From Bacteroidota bacterium (GTDB lineage Bacteria > Bacteroidota > Bacteroidia > Chitinophagales > LD1): a DNA stretch of 6,033 bases. The notes below the pieces were generated by a model, which was not told the DNA's origin, ran no database searches, and was given only the letters and a program-made list of their open reading frames with translations. Shown one piece after another: positions 6,024 to 6,033 of this stretch; the first letter of the stretch is position 1; every line of letters starts with the position of its first letter. Both the position numbers and the translations under genes were made by a program. The stretch lies in assembly GCA_018267355.1 (NCBI GenBank), contig JAFDYP010000046.1, forward strand, positions 1-6,033, written 5' to 3'.

Positions 6024-6033
6024 TAATATCTAA

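Noticed and set aside
1..6033. Search for a new mobile, defence, CRISPR, RNA or biosynthetic system
   Set aside because: All four coding regions are recognisable metabolic or housekeeping genes occupying nearly all of the window; the gaps are at most 91 bp and hold only short promoter-like or repeat sequences.

Overview
The window reads as an ordinary metabolic and housekeeping stretch of a Bacteroidota chromosome, probably of the Chitinophagales/Cytophagales type. The evidence is the style of the four proteins (a stand-alone P5C dehydrogenase starting MATGFFKVP, a PheS with a CxxC...CxxC insertion, an ALDH8-like semialdehyde dehydrogenase), the lack of a Shine-Dalgarno sequence before any of the four starts, promoter-like elements of the TTG / TAnnTTTG kind, and AT-rich short-period repeats between genes. 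The exact genus cannot be told from the sequence alone.

Layout: three genes lie on the minus strand and are read right to left: pheS (3395-4423), a secreted GH13 alpha-glucosidase (1723-3384) and pruA (15-1646). One gene lies on the plus strand: an aldehyde dehydrogenase most like 2-aminomuconate-6-semialdehyde dehydrogenase (4515-5957). pheS and the plus-strand gene diverge from a 91-bp intergenic region. The glucosidase starts 10 nt after the pheS stop, so those two are probably cotranscribed. pruA is 76 bp further on and has its own promoter-like sequence. The last 76 bp hold a 14-bp tandem duplication, nested inverted repeats and a perfect Bacteroidota -7 element pointing out of the window. 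No stretch of more than 300 bases lacks a gene.

The genes do not form one obvious pathway. PheS charges tRNA-Phe (PheT lies elsewhere), the glucosidase releases glucose outside the cytoplasm, PruA finishes proline oxidation to glutamate, and the ALDH8-like enzyme would act in tryptophan (kynurenine) degradation. Both dehydrogenases feed amino-acid carbon into central metabolism, but they belong to different ALDH families and are not neighbours in one operon.

I see no mobile element, CRISPR array, RNA gene, toxin or defence system and no sign of a new multi-gene system. The observations most worth a second look are smaller: a strong fall in GC at third codon positions in the middle of the plus-strand dehydrogenase, an 18-bp perfect palindrome inside pruA, the pheS/glucosidase coupling, an unusual residue next to the glucosidase nucleophile, and the repeat/hairpin region at the right edge.
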